Shown: piece by piece, positions 30,376-39,662 of the stretch
Layout of the letters: each line of letters opens with the position of its first letter
Position numbering within the stretch: the stretch's first letter is position 1
Origin: Histomonas meleagridis
Taxonomy: Eukaryota > Parabasalia > Tritrichomonadida > Dientamoebidae
Direction: 5' to 3'
Assembly: GCA_020186115.1 (NCBI GenBank)
Contig: WSYJ01000182.1
Coordinates: 372,001-436,000 of the forward strand
DNA: 64,000 nt
The notes under the pieces: model-generated
The model's database searches: none
What the model was told of the DNA's origin: nothing
The model's input: the letters and a program-made list of their open reading frames with translations, nothing else
Made by a program: the position numbers and the translations under genes

Positions 30376-32805
30376 TTATATTTGATTAATGAATTTTTCT
30401 TCTTTAAAATCATCTGCAAAAGGATCTTCTTCAATATTTGAATTTGTGATTACAGATACAAATGAGTTTTGAGTATCATTTTGATTTTCCTCAAAACTAA
30501 TTACATTTTCTTCATTTATTCTCTTTTTTCGACCTCTGATTAAAAAAATAGAAAGTAAAGCAACAATGATTACAACAACAATTACAACACAAACAACTAC
30601 AATAATTATTATTTTATTATCATCTGAAGATTCATTTGAAGATATATCAGCTAAATTATATACGAAATAATTGGAATAAAAACTAAAGTAATCTGAGTAT
30701 ACAATAACTGTATATTCATAATGAATAAAATCTGTGAAAATATATTTCTCTTCTGAATCAATAATTGTAAGTGAAATAGTGTTTATAATTGTAGAATAAT
30801 AAAATGACATCGTTTGGACTAATGTTATTGAAAAGGTTAATGATAAAGTGTTAGTTAAAGATATACTGTTCCAATGTGATTTATCATATGTTAATGACTC
30901 GATATTTTTTGTTTCAGTAAATAATACTGGCTTTGTAAAAGTATGTACGCTTGATGACAAATATGAATTAGATACAGAAACTATGTTTGATTTAGCAAAA
31001 GTATTGGATTCAGTCAAAGTGTTTGATCTCGTAAAAGTACTTAATTTAGATAAAATATCTGACATAGCAAAAGTATTTGATTTTGTAAGTGTATTAGATT
31101 TAGTAAATGTATTTGATTTAGTAAATGTATTGGATTTAGTAAGTGTATTGGATTCAGTAAAAGTATTTGATTTCGTAAGTGTATTTGACTTTGTGAATGT
31201 ATTGCTTTGGCTAAATGTATTTGACTTTGTGTATGTATTGCTTTGGCTAAATGTATTTGACTTTGTGAATGTATTGCTTTGACTAAATGTATTTGACTTT
31301 GTGAATGTATTGCTTTGACTAAATGTATTTGACTTTGTGAATGTATTGCTTTGGCTAAATGTATTTGTACGTAAGTACACCAACACAGAGTTGCATTCAG
31401 TAGGAATTTGCCCAGCTGTAATTTGTTTGTCTCCAAATAATCCACCTTTAAATTCTTCACTTACCATAACATAATCAGCAGGAACACCACTAAATGCACT
31501 ACTTTCAATATCTGGAGGTAATTCTCCTTTAAAATATATACATTTAAGAGAGGAGCATGAATTAAATGAATCGGTACCAATTTTACTAACACTTTTTCCA
31601 ATGATAATTGTTTGTAACCTGGAACAATAATAAAATGCTGTTTGCTCAATCGAAACGACTGTATCTGGAATAGTATATCCAATTAATGAGCTTCCTGCTG
31701 GGTAACTAATGATTTTTGTAAATTTTATATCATATAGAGTTCCATCATTATTGTAATTCGAAAAATACGAATTTTCTGTAGAAACTTTGATAGATTGAAG
31801 TTGTGTACACCCTATAAATGGATTTGATGATATTGTTTTAACAGAACTTGGAATATTAACACTTTTAAGACTGCAACTATGGAATACTAAATTTCCAAAT
31901 GTTGTTAAACCTTCATTGAAAGTTACAGTGCTCAGAAACATACAAAGACTAAATGCAGCATCTCCTATATTCCTTAAAGAATTTGGAAATGTGATACTTC
32001 TTAATGAAGTACATCCTGAAAAAGCATATTCAGATATTGTTTCTAAATCATCACCAAATTGCACATCTGTTAATTGAGGACATGAATTAAATGCACTTGC
32101 TGAAATTCGAATGACTGAACTTCCGATTTGAACAGTTGTCAAATAAGGCCATTGAGCAAATGCATTTTGAATTATTTCTTCAACACTTGATATTATAACT
32201 TTCTTCGTGCTAGACATATAATCATTATTAAATTCATCTAATTTTGTTATTGTAAGTGTACCAGAACTGTAAGTTTGTAATGCATTTACAAAAAATAAAA
32301 TGATTATTAAAGAAATAAAATGTTTATTTTTGTTAAAAACATTAAAAGAAGATATAAAGTGATTTCTTATTGTAAAAAAGAATAATACAATTAATGATAT
32401 AACTATGTTTGAAGATAATATATCAATCATTGTATGAAAACTATTGAATATTCCTCTTGAAGATGTAAAAATTAATTTCGGATTAATTAAGGTATAACGC
32501 AAAAACTTGGGATACGCAATTGAACTTATACTAAGCAAATCAGCTGGTTGGCAATATAAGTCTGAATTTATGAAATTTGATGTAATGTTTGGATTAATTT
32601 TTATTTTACATGTATTACACAAACCAAGAGAACGAAGGCATTGGAACAAACAAAGTTTTCTATTTAAAACATGGGTTTGTCTGGATTGTAGAAATGATAT
32701 CACGTGGTATTTTTGCTTGTGGCTTGTATTGTTATATACATGTAATGGCTTGCATATTTTAACACTAATCAAAAATAGTGCTTGAAGAACAGTAATACTT
32801 AACAT
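30376..32805 (-). CDS. BspA-like LRR_5 surface protein with hexapeptide stalk and membrane anchor
   Basis: This 809-residue protein has a type I surface layout. The ectodomain (about 195-470) holds TpLRR/LRR_5 repeats (ISASAFNSCPQLTDVQFG, ISEYAFSGCTSLRSITFP, IEQTAFYYCSRLQTIIIG). A stalk at about 490-620 is built of six-residue repeats (NTFTKS/NTFSQS). A membrane helix (IIIIVVVCVVIVVVIIVALL) is followed by RGRKKR and an acidic tail with EEDPFADDFKEE. Such proteins mediate adhesion in trichomonads. A signal-like segment (HFISLIIILFFVNALQTYS) lies near residue 165 but has no Met at its start. The frame extends 160 residues further, through a Cys-rich stretch (LCLFQCLRSLGLCNTC) and a second hydrophobic segment after Met126. 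The true start is therefore uncertain. A TCACAAATCA element precedes the first ATG. Confidence 0.85.
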   Translation of the reverse strand: MLSITVLQALFLISVKICKPLHVYNNTSHKQKYHVISFLQSRQTHVLNRKLCLFQCLRSLGLCNTCKIKINPNITSNFINSDLYCQPADLLSISSIAYPKFLRYTLINPKLIFTSSRGIFNSFHTMIDILSSNIVISLIVLFFFTIRNHFISSFNVFNKNKHFISLIIILFFVNALQTYSSGTLTITKLDEFNNDYMSSTKKVIISSVEEIIQNAFAQWPYLTTVQIGSSVIRISASAFNSCPQLTDVQFGDDLETISEYAFSGCTSLRSITFPNSLRNIGDAAFSLCMFLSTVTFNEGLTTFGNLVFHSCSLKSVNIPSSVKTISSNPFIGCTQLQSIKVSTENSYFSNYNNDGTLYDIKFTKIISYPAGSSLIGYTIPDTVVSIEQTAFYYCSRLQTIIIGKSVSKIGTDSFNSCSSLKCIYFKGELPPDIESSAFSGVPADYVMVSEEFKGGLFGDKQITAGQIPTECNSVLVYLRTNTFSQSNTFTKSNTFSQSNTFTKSNTFSQSNTFTKSNTFSQSNTYTKSNTFSQSNTFTKSNTLTKSNTFTESNTLTKSNTFTKSNTFTKSNTLTKSNTFAMSDILSKLSTFTRSNTLTESNTFAKSNIVSVSNSYLSSSVHTFTKPVLFTETKNIESLTYDKSHWNSISLTNTLSLTFSITLVQTMSFYYSTIINTISLTIIDSEEKYIFTDFIHYEYTVIVYSDYFSFYSNYFVYNLADISSNESSDDNKIIIIVVVCVVIVVVIIVALLSIFLIRGRKKRINEENVISFEENQNDTQNSFVSVITNSNIEEDPFADDFKEEKFINQI
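31030..31370 (-). repeat. Coding minisatellite of the Ser/Thr-rich stalk
   Basis: Eighteen-base units encode NTFTKS-type hexapeptides. The 36-bp double unit (NTFTKS-NTFSQS) is repeated nearly identically at 31190-31370, and the rest drifts (LTKS, FTES, FAMS). Repeats of this kind change copy number easily, so stalk length probably varies between strains. Confidence 0.85.
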
Positions 32806-32969
32806 TGATTTGTGACCGGATTGGTCGTATCTAATTTGAACACAAATAATTTCGATTTTCTATATTCGCCTCAAAATTTACACAGAACCTCCGATTTTGT
32901 GAACATGCGCCCTCAAAAAGTGCTTTTTTTCTTTCACAAATGTTTGTAGCGAATTGACTTTTCGATCGT

Positions 32970-33218
32970 ATGTGCAAAACGTCAGAAAAAAACGGTCCCC
33001 GAAAAAGCGTAATGAGCCTTGGTGTTGTAAAAGTAACGTCAAGAATTCATTTTCAAAAAATACCAGAAGAAATGATTCAAGAATTTCCGTCATCCCCACC
33101 AGAAGATACGACTGAATATCAAACCTGTCCAATTTGTGGATTGAATGTTCCAAAGGATAGTTTTCAAGAGCATATTACTCAGTGCTGTTCAGATGATGAC
33201 TCAGATTTCGATATTTAA
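32970..33218 (+). CDS. Small UBZ-like C2HC zinc-finger protein
   Basis: This is an 82-residue protein. The C-terminal half contains CPICGLNVPKDSFQEHITQC, a Cys-x2-Cys ... His-x3-Cys finger of the UBZ4/C2HC type, which in other proteins binds ubiquitin or DNA-repair partners. It is followed directly by an acidic tail, CSDDDSDFDI. A second Met at residue 15 (MSLGVVKV) is an alternative start. The gene is compact and starts 165 bp from the ATG of the BspA-like gene on the other strand, so the two share a divergent promoter. The specific partner is unknown. A small size and an isolated finger could also fit an SF3a/U1C-like splicing factor, but the spacing favours UBZ. Confidence 0.6.
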   Translation: MCKTSEKNGPRKSVMSLGVVKVTSRIHFQKIPEEMIQEFPSSPPEDTTEYQTCPICGLNVPKDSFQEHITQCCSDDDSDFDI

Positions 33219-33814
33219 CCATCTCATCATATCGAATTTTTGTTATAAATCTCCATTGAATAATTTGTTAATCAAAATAATGAATGAATTCGTGATTATG
33301 AGTTTGCTAAACTCGTGTAAAATTTTACCTCTCCTTAAACATATAACTGCGGAACGAGTTCATGTGTGTGGATCTACACTTATTTGATCAATCATTTTAG
33401 TGACCCCCAAGAAGCTTCAATTAAAGGTTTGATTTTTAAATTAAGGGTGTAACTTTGGTCAGCATTTTTTTAAATCATGATCTTTTAAAATTTTAATTTG
33501 GTAAATTAAATCAATCTTATTTTAAACGAATTAACTAGATAAGCTTAGATAATTAATCATATAAAAAATAATGTAAATAACTATTTTTATCACATATTTA
33601 TTTAATTCATTTTAATAAAGTGCTTCTCCAAGACGAAACTTAAAAAGTTAAGTTGATTGTTTCATAAAATATTATTTTTGCATTTCGCTTATGATTTTTA
33701 TTTCTTTTCCAGATAAATTTGAAAGCAAAAAATGATAAAAAGTGACAAGAAACATTTTATTGCTTACAAAAAGTGGATGGTGACCAATCATTCAAAAGAT
33801 TTCTGTCATTGAGC
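33219..33814. other. Intergenic upstream of the PRPP synthetase-like gene
   Basis: A+T-rich. A 12-codon upstream ORF (33777-33812, MVTNHSKDFCH) ends two bases before the next gene's ATG at 33815. If transcription starts very close to the ATG, as is usual in trichomonads, it may not be transcribed. Confidence 0.45.
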
Positions 33815-34801
33815 ATGAACGATATCTTATTCCTCTCCACGCCTAAATCGGAATATTTCCAAAACTTGATCTACGACCACCTTATAAAGAAGAATTTCCA
33901 AGTCAGTAAGCTTGCAATCAAAAGATCTTCATTTCCAGATGGTGAACAATACTATCGATTAGATGTTCAATCCAACTTCCAACTTCTCGGAAAGACAGCT
34001 ATCTATGTATGCGCTCTCATTAATGATGCTGATATTCTTGAAGTTGTACGTGTTGGCTCTACATTAGCACAATATGGCGTTCGTAGGAGAATTTTTGTCA
34101 TTCCATTCCTTGCTTATTCCACCATGGAACGTGCTGTTATGCCTGGCGAAGTTGTTACAGCCAAATGCACCATTCAAATGCTTAGTTCAATTGGATCCAT
34201 GGGTAATGGCAATGTTTTTCTTTTATTCGATCTTCACACAGCTGGTCTTCTTCATTATTTTGAAGGTTCATGTATTCGACTTGAAGTCTATGGGCAAAAA
34301 TGTCTTCAAAAATCACTTCCACAATTAGGGTTTGATCCTAAAACGTATATGTTTGCTTCAGCTGATCTCGGTAGGACTGCTTGGGTTAATGCCTTCGCAC
34401 GCGACAACGGAACCGGAGTCGCATTCATCAGAAAAGTGCGCACTCACAAAGACGGGAAAGTGTCAACAAGCGTTTGTGAAATCATCGGGAACGTTAAGGG
34501 CTATCACCTGATAATTTACGACGATATGACAAGAACAGGCGGAACACTAATACACGCAGCCGAAGCATATTTGGCAAATGGCGCACTTACTGTTGATGTA
34601 ATGGTTTCGCATTTAGCACTTATTGGTGAAAAAGAAATTAATGATTTGATTAACTCTCCAATTAGGAAAATTATTGCAACAAATTCACACCCACAAACAC
34701 AACATCCGTTGATAAAGAGCTCGGATAAGTTTATTATCATCGACGCATCATTAGAATTCGAAATATTTTTGGAAGAAATACTTCCAAACGCGAAGAATTA
34801 A
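33815..34801 (+). CDS. Ribose-phosphate pyrophosphokinase (PRPP synthetase)-like protein
   Basis: From the first ATG (MNDILFLSTPKSEYF) this gives 328 residues, near the family's usual 310-340. PRPP synthetase makes phosphoribosyl pyrophosphate from ribose 5-phosphate and ATP for nucleotide salvage, on which trichomonads depend. Visible family features are FPDGEQYYRLD (ATP-contacting N-terminal part), a flexible-loop equivalent (IPFLAYSTMERAVMPGE, with YSTMER replacing the usual YARQD(K/R)K), a metal/ribose region FDLHTAGLLHYFEG, and the PRPP motif HLIIYDDMTRTGGTLIHAA. The flexible-loop change and LHTAG in place of LHAxQ suggest a divergent member, comparable to the PRPS-associated group. Activity is therefore likely but not certain. 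Confidence 0.85.
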   Translation: MNDILFLSTPKSEYFQNLIYDHLIKKNFQVSKLAIKRSSFPDGEQYYRLDVQSNFQLLGKTAIYVCALINDADILEVVRVGSTLAQYGVRRRIFVIPFLAYSTMERAVMPGEVVTAKCTIQMLSSIGSMGNGNVFLLFDLHTAGLLHYFEGSCIRLEVYGQKCLQKSLPQLGFDPKTYMFASADLGRTAWVNAFARDNGTGVAFIRKVRTHKDGKVSTSVCEIIGNVKGYHLIIYDDMTRTGGTLIHAAEAYLANGALTVDVMVSHLALIGEKEINDLINSPIRKIIATNSHPQTQHPLIKSSDKFIIIDASLEFEIFLEEILPNAKN

Positions 34802-35118
34802 ATATAAATTTTTTTTTAATTTTTTTGTACTAATGTTTTTCATGATTTAGAGAACAAACACTCTGTTGGGAGTTAAATGATTGATATTATCCTTGGAAAT
34901 CTTAATAATCTTCACTAAATCCATTGCGAACCGAATGTTTTAATATCAAGAAATTTTAATAATTCTAATATAGTTAGTGCAAACTCATGGTTTAAATTTT
35001 AATCATTTACAAGTATTCAGCTGAATCTTTTAATGTGAATAAATCGATTTTATTAGTGATCGAATATTATCGCATTTGACTTTATTTGAATCACAATTGA
35101 TATAATACAAACAGTTTA

Positions 35119-37299
35119 TTAATAACAAGATATCGCTTTTCTTCTTGATAGATACACGTCGACCAATTTTTGTTGCGACAAAGTGAGCGATTGCTTAAAG
35201 TTTTTCATTTCTTTTCCGCACACAAAAAACAGTTCCACGAAACACAACAAAACAGATTTCCTCAAATCACAGTTTTGGCTATCGAACAAAGGGAACATTT
35301 GCTGAGTTATCACTGGTATTATCTTTGCGATTTCCTTTGTTGATGCTTTCGATATTATTTCTGTTTGAAAGACGACTGCGTTTTTAGCAATTAAAACATT
35401 TTTATTATTTATATGCGTTTGTAAGTTCAATAGTAAATCTTTTGTATCCACTGAGTAAAGTATCATTTCAACGATATTTTTTATGTTTTTACGATGTGAA
35501 TCACAGTTTATATGATAAAGTAAACCAGACAACAAATGATTATAATCATTTGCACCGAATTTATGTATCAACGATTGAATAAAGTAAAGTAATGTTTCGA
35601 TTTGTTCAGTTTTTGTTATTTTATTATTAATTTCTTGATATAATTGTGGACGAAATGATTTGAATTCCGTTTCAGACATTTCTTTTATCATTGCTTTAAT
35701 ATTATTTATCCATTCATCAATACAATGTAATTGCATTTGAGGAATATTAATATTTGTACTTATTATAACATCGGAATTTATGTTTAAACTTTCAATTAAT
35801 CTCGAAAATATTTTATGTTCATCTTCATTAAGTGAATTACTAAATGAGAAAATTGATTCTTTATTAACATCGGAAATCTTTTCGATAATTTCCAATGCGA
35901 TTTTCTTCATTTTTTGTTTCCCAATTAAATAATGTTGGAAAGCTAAATGAAGAACATTCAAACAAATCGATTCATCATTTAAATCAATTTTTTCATTGTT
36001 TATTAATTTCAAACAAAAAGAAATAAGTGAATTTGATGGATTTATTCCAATGATATTTGATATTAATTTATTATTATCAAATACATTTGGAAGTTCATCC
36101 AAAATGATTTGCGAATTAGAGACAACTCGCGGCGTTCCTTTCTCAATCGAAAGAAATAACACATCTAAAAGTGTTTCTAAATGTGTTTCAAATGTCTTCG
36201 GATAAAATGGTATTAAATCATTTATGAGCATTAATGATGATACAGAAACATTTGGATTTAAACAACATTCCATTAAATCAATTATAATCGATTCGATGTT
36301 TGCATAAAGTTGTTTCACTTTGCCATTATCAATATAATTTCGGACGTTTTGGATGAATTGTTTCTCATGTCCATATATTAATTGAAGATTTTCAACTTTC
36401 GTTGTGTCAATAGTTTTTAGTTTTGTTCTACGAATTGGAATTTGCGTTTTATTATTCACATTTTTAATTACTTCTGTTTTTTTGGTTTCATTAGTTCCTT
36501 TTGCTTCTGATGTGATTCCACACTCTTCAGCTGTAAGTTTTGTGATATTTAATGTTTGTGATTGATCAATTGCAATTCGAATTCGAACATCCAATTTGCT
36601 GAAAAACTCTTTAACCCTTTTTTTTGAGATGCACTTCATGCCTTTTGCTGCAATTCGTGCAATTTCGCGACATTCGGGTGATGATGAAGTGATGGATTGC
36701 TGAAGGCACATCAAAAGACGTGCCCATTTTGTCCCAATAATTTCTGTTGGCCATCGATATATAATTATTGCTATTGCTTCCGTGGCAACAAGTTTAGGTT
36801 TAGGACCTCGCATTCCAAATAAATCTAGAATTGACGATAAAATTTTAGATGTAGCACAATTCATTACAATTTCATGAATTGCATACCTGCAACTATCAGC
36901 TATTATTTTCGTACCGCAGGATAAATGAACTGATAAAGGAGAAATGTAATTTCCAAATTGATCAAAGGAATATTTTAATTCTTGTGCTAGCTTGGAAATA
37001 AGAAGGCAAGCAGATTTTACAAGAGTACTTCTAAGATTTACAACTGCAGCTGAAAGTCCAAAATAAAGTTTTTTGATTCCGTTGACAAATTCATCATACT
37101 CTAATGCACCACCATTTATCAAACCAAACACTCGATTAATTGCATTTACTTGTTCATTCCATTCGTTATCTTTCGAAATTTTATTTGATAATTTATTTAT
37201 TTCTAACTCGGCTTCTTTCCCTGATTTAATTTCAATAGATGGAATATTTTCCCCTGGGTTTTGAAATTCATAGAACAATTCATTGTCGTATTCCATCAT
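35119..37299 (-). CDS. CLASP-family TOG-domain microtubule regulator
   Basis: This is a 726-residue helical protein. Residues about 30-235 match the CLASP_N TOG domain: an N-terminal helix with NEWNEQVNAINRVFGLI, then LRSTLVKSACLLISKLAQEL, then CGTKIIADSCRYAIHEIV and ARLLMCLQQSITSSSPECRE. A basic Ser/Thr-rich linker lies at about 270-310 (NNKTQIPIRRTKLK), and a second HEAT/TOG-like region fills the C-terminal half. CLASP proteins bind microtubule plus ends and kinetochores and promote rescue. The single clear TOG, basic linker and C-terminal helical domain form a shortened version of the usual 1000-1500-residue protein. Two ATGs are adjacent; either could be used. Confidence 0.75.
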   Translation of the reverse strand: MMEYDNELFYEFQNPGENIPSIEIKSGKEAELEINKLSNKISKDNEWNEQVNAINRVFGLINGGALEYDEFVNGIKKLYFGLSAAVVNLRSTLVKSACLLISKLAQELKYSFDQFGNYISPLSVHLSCGTKIIADSCRYAIHEIVMNCATSKILSSILDLFGMRGPKPKLVATEAIAIIIYRWPTEIIGTKWARLLMCLQQSITSSSPECREIARIAAKGMKCISKKRVKEFFSKLDVRIRIAIDQSQTLNITKLTAEECGITSEAKGTNETKKTEVIKNVNNKTQIPIRRTKLKTIDTTKVENLQLIYGHEKQFIQNVRNYIDNGKVKQLYANIESIIIDLMECCLNPNVSVSSLMLINDLIPFYPKTFETHLETLLDVLFLSIEKGTPRVVSNSQIILDELPNVFDNNKLISNIIGINPSNSLISFCLKLINNEKIDLNDESICLNVLHLAFQHYLIGKQKMKKIALEIIEKISDVNKESIFSFSNSLNEDEHKIFSRLIESLNINSDVIISTNINIPQMQLHCIDEWINNIKAMIKEMSETEFKSFRPQLYQEINNKITKTEQIETLLYFIQSLIHKFGANDYNHLLSGLLYHINCDSHRKNIKNIVEMILYSVDTKDLLLNLQTHINNKNVLIAKNAVVFQTEIISKASTKEIAKIIPVITQQMFPLFDSQNCDLRKSVLLCFVELFFVCGKEMKNFKQSLTLSQQKLVDVYLSRRKAISCY

Positions 37300-37603
37300 A
37301 TGAAAATTTTGTAATAATAAACGTTCTCATAAAAGTGCCAATAACAATTTCTCCGAACTTAACAAAGGAAACTCTCTTTGTTGCAACGATTTATTTATTT
37401 TTTTTGACTTAACACCTCCTGTACTGAATAAACATATCATTCCATTAAGCATTTTTAGCTTACTATTCAAAAATTAAAATTAATTCGATTGAATGATTCA
37501 ATCACTAAAAAAAATTAAATCTATTCAATAATACATTCAGTTAAATTTATTTTTCACAATTAAAAATGCATTAGACAACTTAAAAAACACTAAAAAATTC
37601 CCA

Positions 37604-38206
37604 TTAGCAGCATTCCTTTTTCTCGTCGTTTAGCTCTAGTTTCTGCGGCTGTGGTTTTTCTTCATTTACCAACGTGCACGTGTGCTTTGATCTCACGACC
37701 ATTGAAGCTATTTCCATAAACGCTTTTTCTATGTTAATGTTATCTTTAGCTGATGTTTCTATGTATGGAATTTGATAATTTGCAGCTTCCTCTTTTGCCT
37801 CTTCTTCCGAAATGAGGCGTTCCAAATCGCATTTATTCCCAACAAGGATAACGTTGCAAAAATTTTCGCAGTTATTCCGAATGGAATTCATCCAATATCC
37901 GACTTGTTCAAATGAATCCCGACTACTTAGATCGAAAACAAGAAGAATTCCGTCAGCATTTCGATAGTAGCAACTTGTAATGGATCTGAATTTTTCTTGT
38001 CCAGATGTGTCCCATATTTGAAGTTTTATTTTTTCTCCTTCAATATCAACATATTTAACGTAGAATTCAACTCCAATTGTCGGTCCAGTTCCTAAAAATT
38101 CTTTTCCAAAAAAACTCCTGACGATGCAAGTTTTCCCAGAGAAATGTGCCCCAATCATAATGATTTTTGCAGTGAAAGAATAATCTTTGGATATAATTTC
38201 TGTCAT
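37604..38206 (-). CDS. Rab-family small GTPase
   Basis: This is a complete 200-residue Rab. It shows a P-loop (GAHFSGKTC), switch I (GPTIGVEFYVKYV), a Rab-type G3 (LQIWDTSGQEKFRSIT, with Ser in place of the usual Ala), G4 (GNKCDLE) and G5 (ETSAKD). The C-terminal KKECC is a double geranylgeranylation signal for membrane attachment. Trichomonads carry greatly expanded Rab families controlling secretion and phagocytosis. The P-loop (AHFSG instead of DSGVG) and the non-standard YYRNADGILLVFD stretch make assignment to a numbered subfamily unsafe. A CATTTTTCATTT element lies just before the ATG. Confidence 0.93.
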   Translation of the reverse strand: MTEIISKDYSFTAKIIMIGAHFSGKTCIVRSFFGKEFLGTGPTIGVEFYVKYVDIEGEKIKLQIWDTSGQEKFRSITSCYYRNADGILLVFDLSSRDSFEQVGYWMNSIRNNCENFCNVILVGNKCDLERLISEEEAKEEAANYQIPYIETSAKDNINIEKAFMEIASMVVRSKHTCTLVNEEKPQPQKLELNDEKKECC

Positions 38207-39029
38207 TCCAAAAAAAATGAAAAATGAAGTATTTCAGAAAATTTTCTGAAATGGTCAGAAATTACAGGCGGTTAACGAGGTGGTCAGAAATAAACTTGTT
38301 AAATTTATTTGCATGGTGAAAATAGCCAAAAAATGGAAAACTTTAGCAACACAGAAACAGTATTGAAAAGCGTTTGGTTTTGAATTAAAAATAATCGTCT
38401 ACAGCACAATTTTAAATGGTTTACTTGATATTGAAATTATCCTATAAAATCTCGTTTCTGGTTCTTTGTTTTCTTCTCTTAAACTAATCCAGATGGTGAA
38501 TATGAGTTGAGTGGAATGAAAGAATAAATTTGGCCATCAATTATTGTGCAATTGAATAATAATATATTTTTTTGAATATCGCATAAAAAATTGTTGTAAT
38601 GATATACCACTTTACATAAAGCTTTACCCATAGGAGTAATTGTTCCTTTTTTCGATAGAAGGCATATTTTAAGAGTTAGAGTGAATGAGCCCCGCCTTTC
38701 TGGTATTCAAATTTTGATAGCTTTCAGTTGAGTCATGGTTGTTTTTATGTTTACTTTGTCTTTCTGCATTTCTCCGATCTTTTTTGTTATTGAAATTATA
38801 AAAAATGTAATTTAAGGAATAAAAATATCCGTTGAATTTAGAATTAAACTAAAAGATGTTTTTGATGTTTCGATTTTTGTATTTTATTTCAAACAAGAAC
38901 ATAAGAACAACAAAGTATTTGAATGGTTTGCTCGTATGGATTGAAAGGGCCCTATTCAAAACTGATTGATGAATCACATTTCAATTCGAAAACCATTCAA
39001 ACAGATGCAAACGTATACTCACATCACAA
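38207..39029. other. Intergenic between Rab and CDC25-like genes
   Basis: About 820 bases between divergent genes. A GCGGTTAACG motif near 38270 is upstream of the Rab gene. ACCATTCAAACAG and CTCACATCACAAATG lie directly upstream of the CDC25-like start and resemble a trichomonad initiator. Nothing else is recognised. Confidence 0.5.
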
Positions 39030-39662
39030 ATGACCATGACTTCCCTCGCTCAATGTGACGATATGATCCTACCAATTCCAGACTTAAACTTCCAATACAC
39101 AGACGAATGTGAGGCTTTTGGTCATGAAACAAAAGATTTAGAAGACTTAGAATTTCCAAGTCTATCACCAAAATCATTCCATGATATGATAGTCACAGGT
39201 GAAGATATCGTGCAGCCAGTAGATTCAAGGTACAATTATGAATTTAATGGTGGCCATATAATAAATGCTGCAAATATTTGCAAAAAGATGGATATTGTCG
39301 ATTTTTTTAAATACCACTTAAAGAGCCATAGGGTTTTGGTGTTTTATTGCGAGTCAACTTTGGATAACAGAGCTTTAACAATAATGCGCGCATTCAGAAA
39401 TTTTGACCGAAAAATCAATGCAGGCCATTACCCACAGTTACACTTCCCTAAAATGTATCTCTTGGAGGGAGGGTATAAAAGTTTTTATACTAATTTTCCA
39501 GAATTTTGCGTAAATGGCTTTATTCCAATGCGTGACCAAAAATTCAGGAAAAATGGAGAGATTAAGAGGTGTCATTCACTCCATCGTAGTGATTTCAATT
39601 TAAACACATTTGATGATTTAAATTTAGAATCATTGTGTCAAATAGTCATTAAAGATATTTGA
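39030..39662 (+). CDS. CDC25-like rhodanese-fold phosphatase
   Basis: This is a 210-residue protein. After a short N-terminal region, residues about 50-175 follow the CDC25 catalytic domain: VDSRYNYEFNGGHIINAAN (the family's D-x-RFPYEYxGGHI), VLVFYCESTLDNRAL in the position of HCEFSSER, and YPQLHFPKMYLLEGGYKSFY (the family's YPxLxxPELYVLxGGYKxFF). CDC25 removes inhibitory phosphates from cyclin-dependent kinases at the G2/M step. The Cys nucleophile is kept, but the preceding His is Tyr and the P-loop Arg sits seven, not six, residues after the Cys. The CX5R loop is therefore one residue longer. It may be a weakly active or regulatory phosphatase. The gene is compact, with no large N-terminal regulatory region. 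Confidence 0.8.
   Translation: MTMTSLAQCDDMILPIPDLNFQYTDECEAFGHETKDLEDLEFPSLSPKSFHDMIVTGEDIVQPVDSRYNYEFNGGHIINAANICKKMDIVDFFKYHLKSHRVLVFYCESTLDNRALTIMRAFRNFDRKINAGHYPQLHFPKMYLLEGGYKSFYTNFPEFCVNGFIPMRDQKFRKNGEIKRCHSLHRSDFNLNTFDDLNLESLCQIVIKDI

Noticed and set aside
30848-31282. Plus-strand ORF rich in FDFVNVFDLVN repeats
   Set aside because: Complement of the NTFTKS stalk repeat; the minus-strand reading fits a known surface-protein layout.
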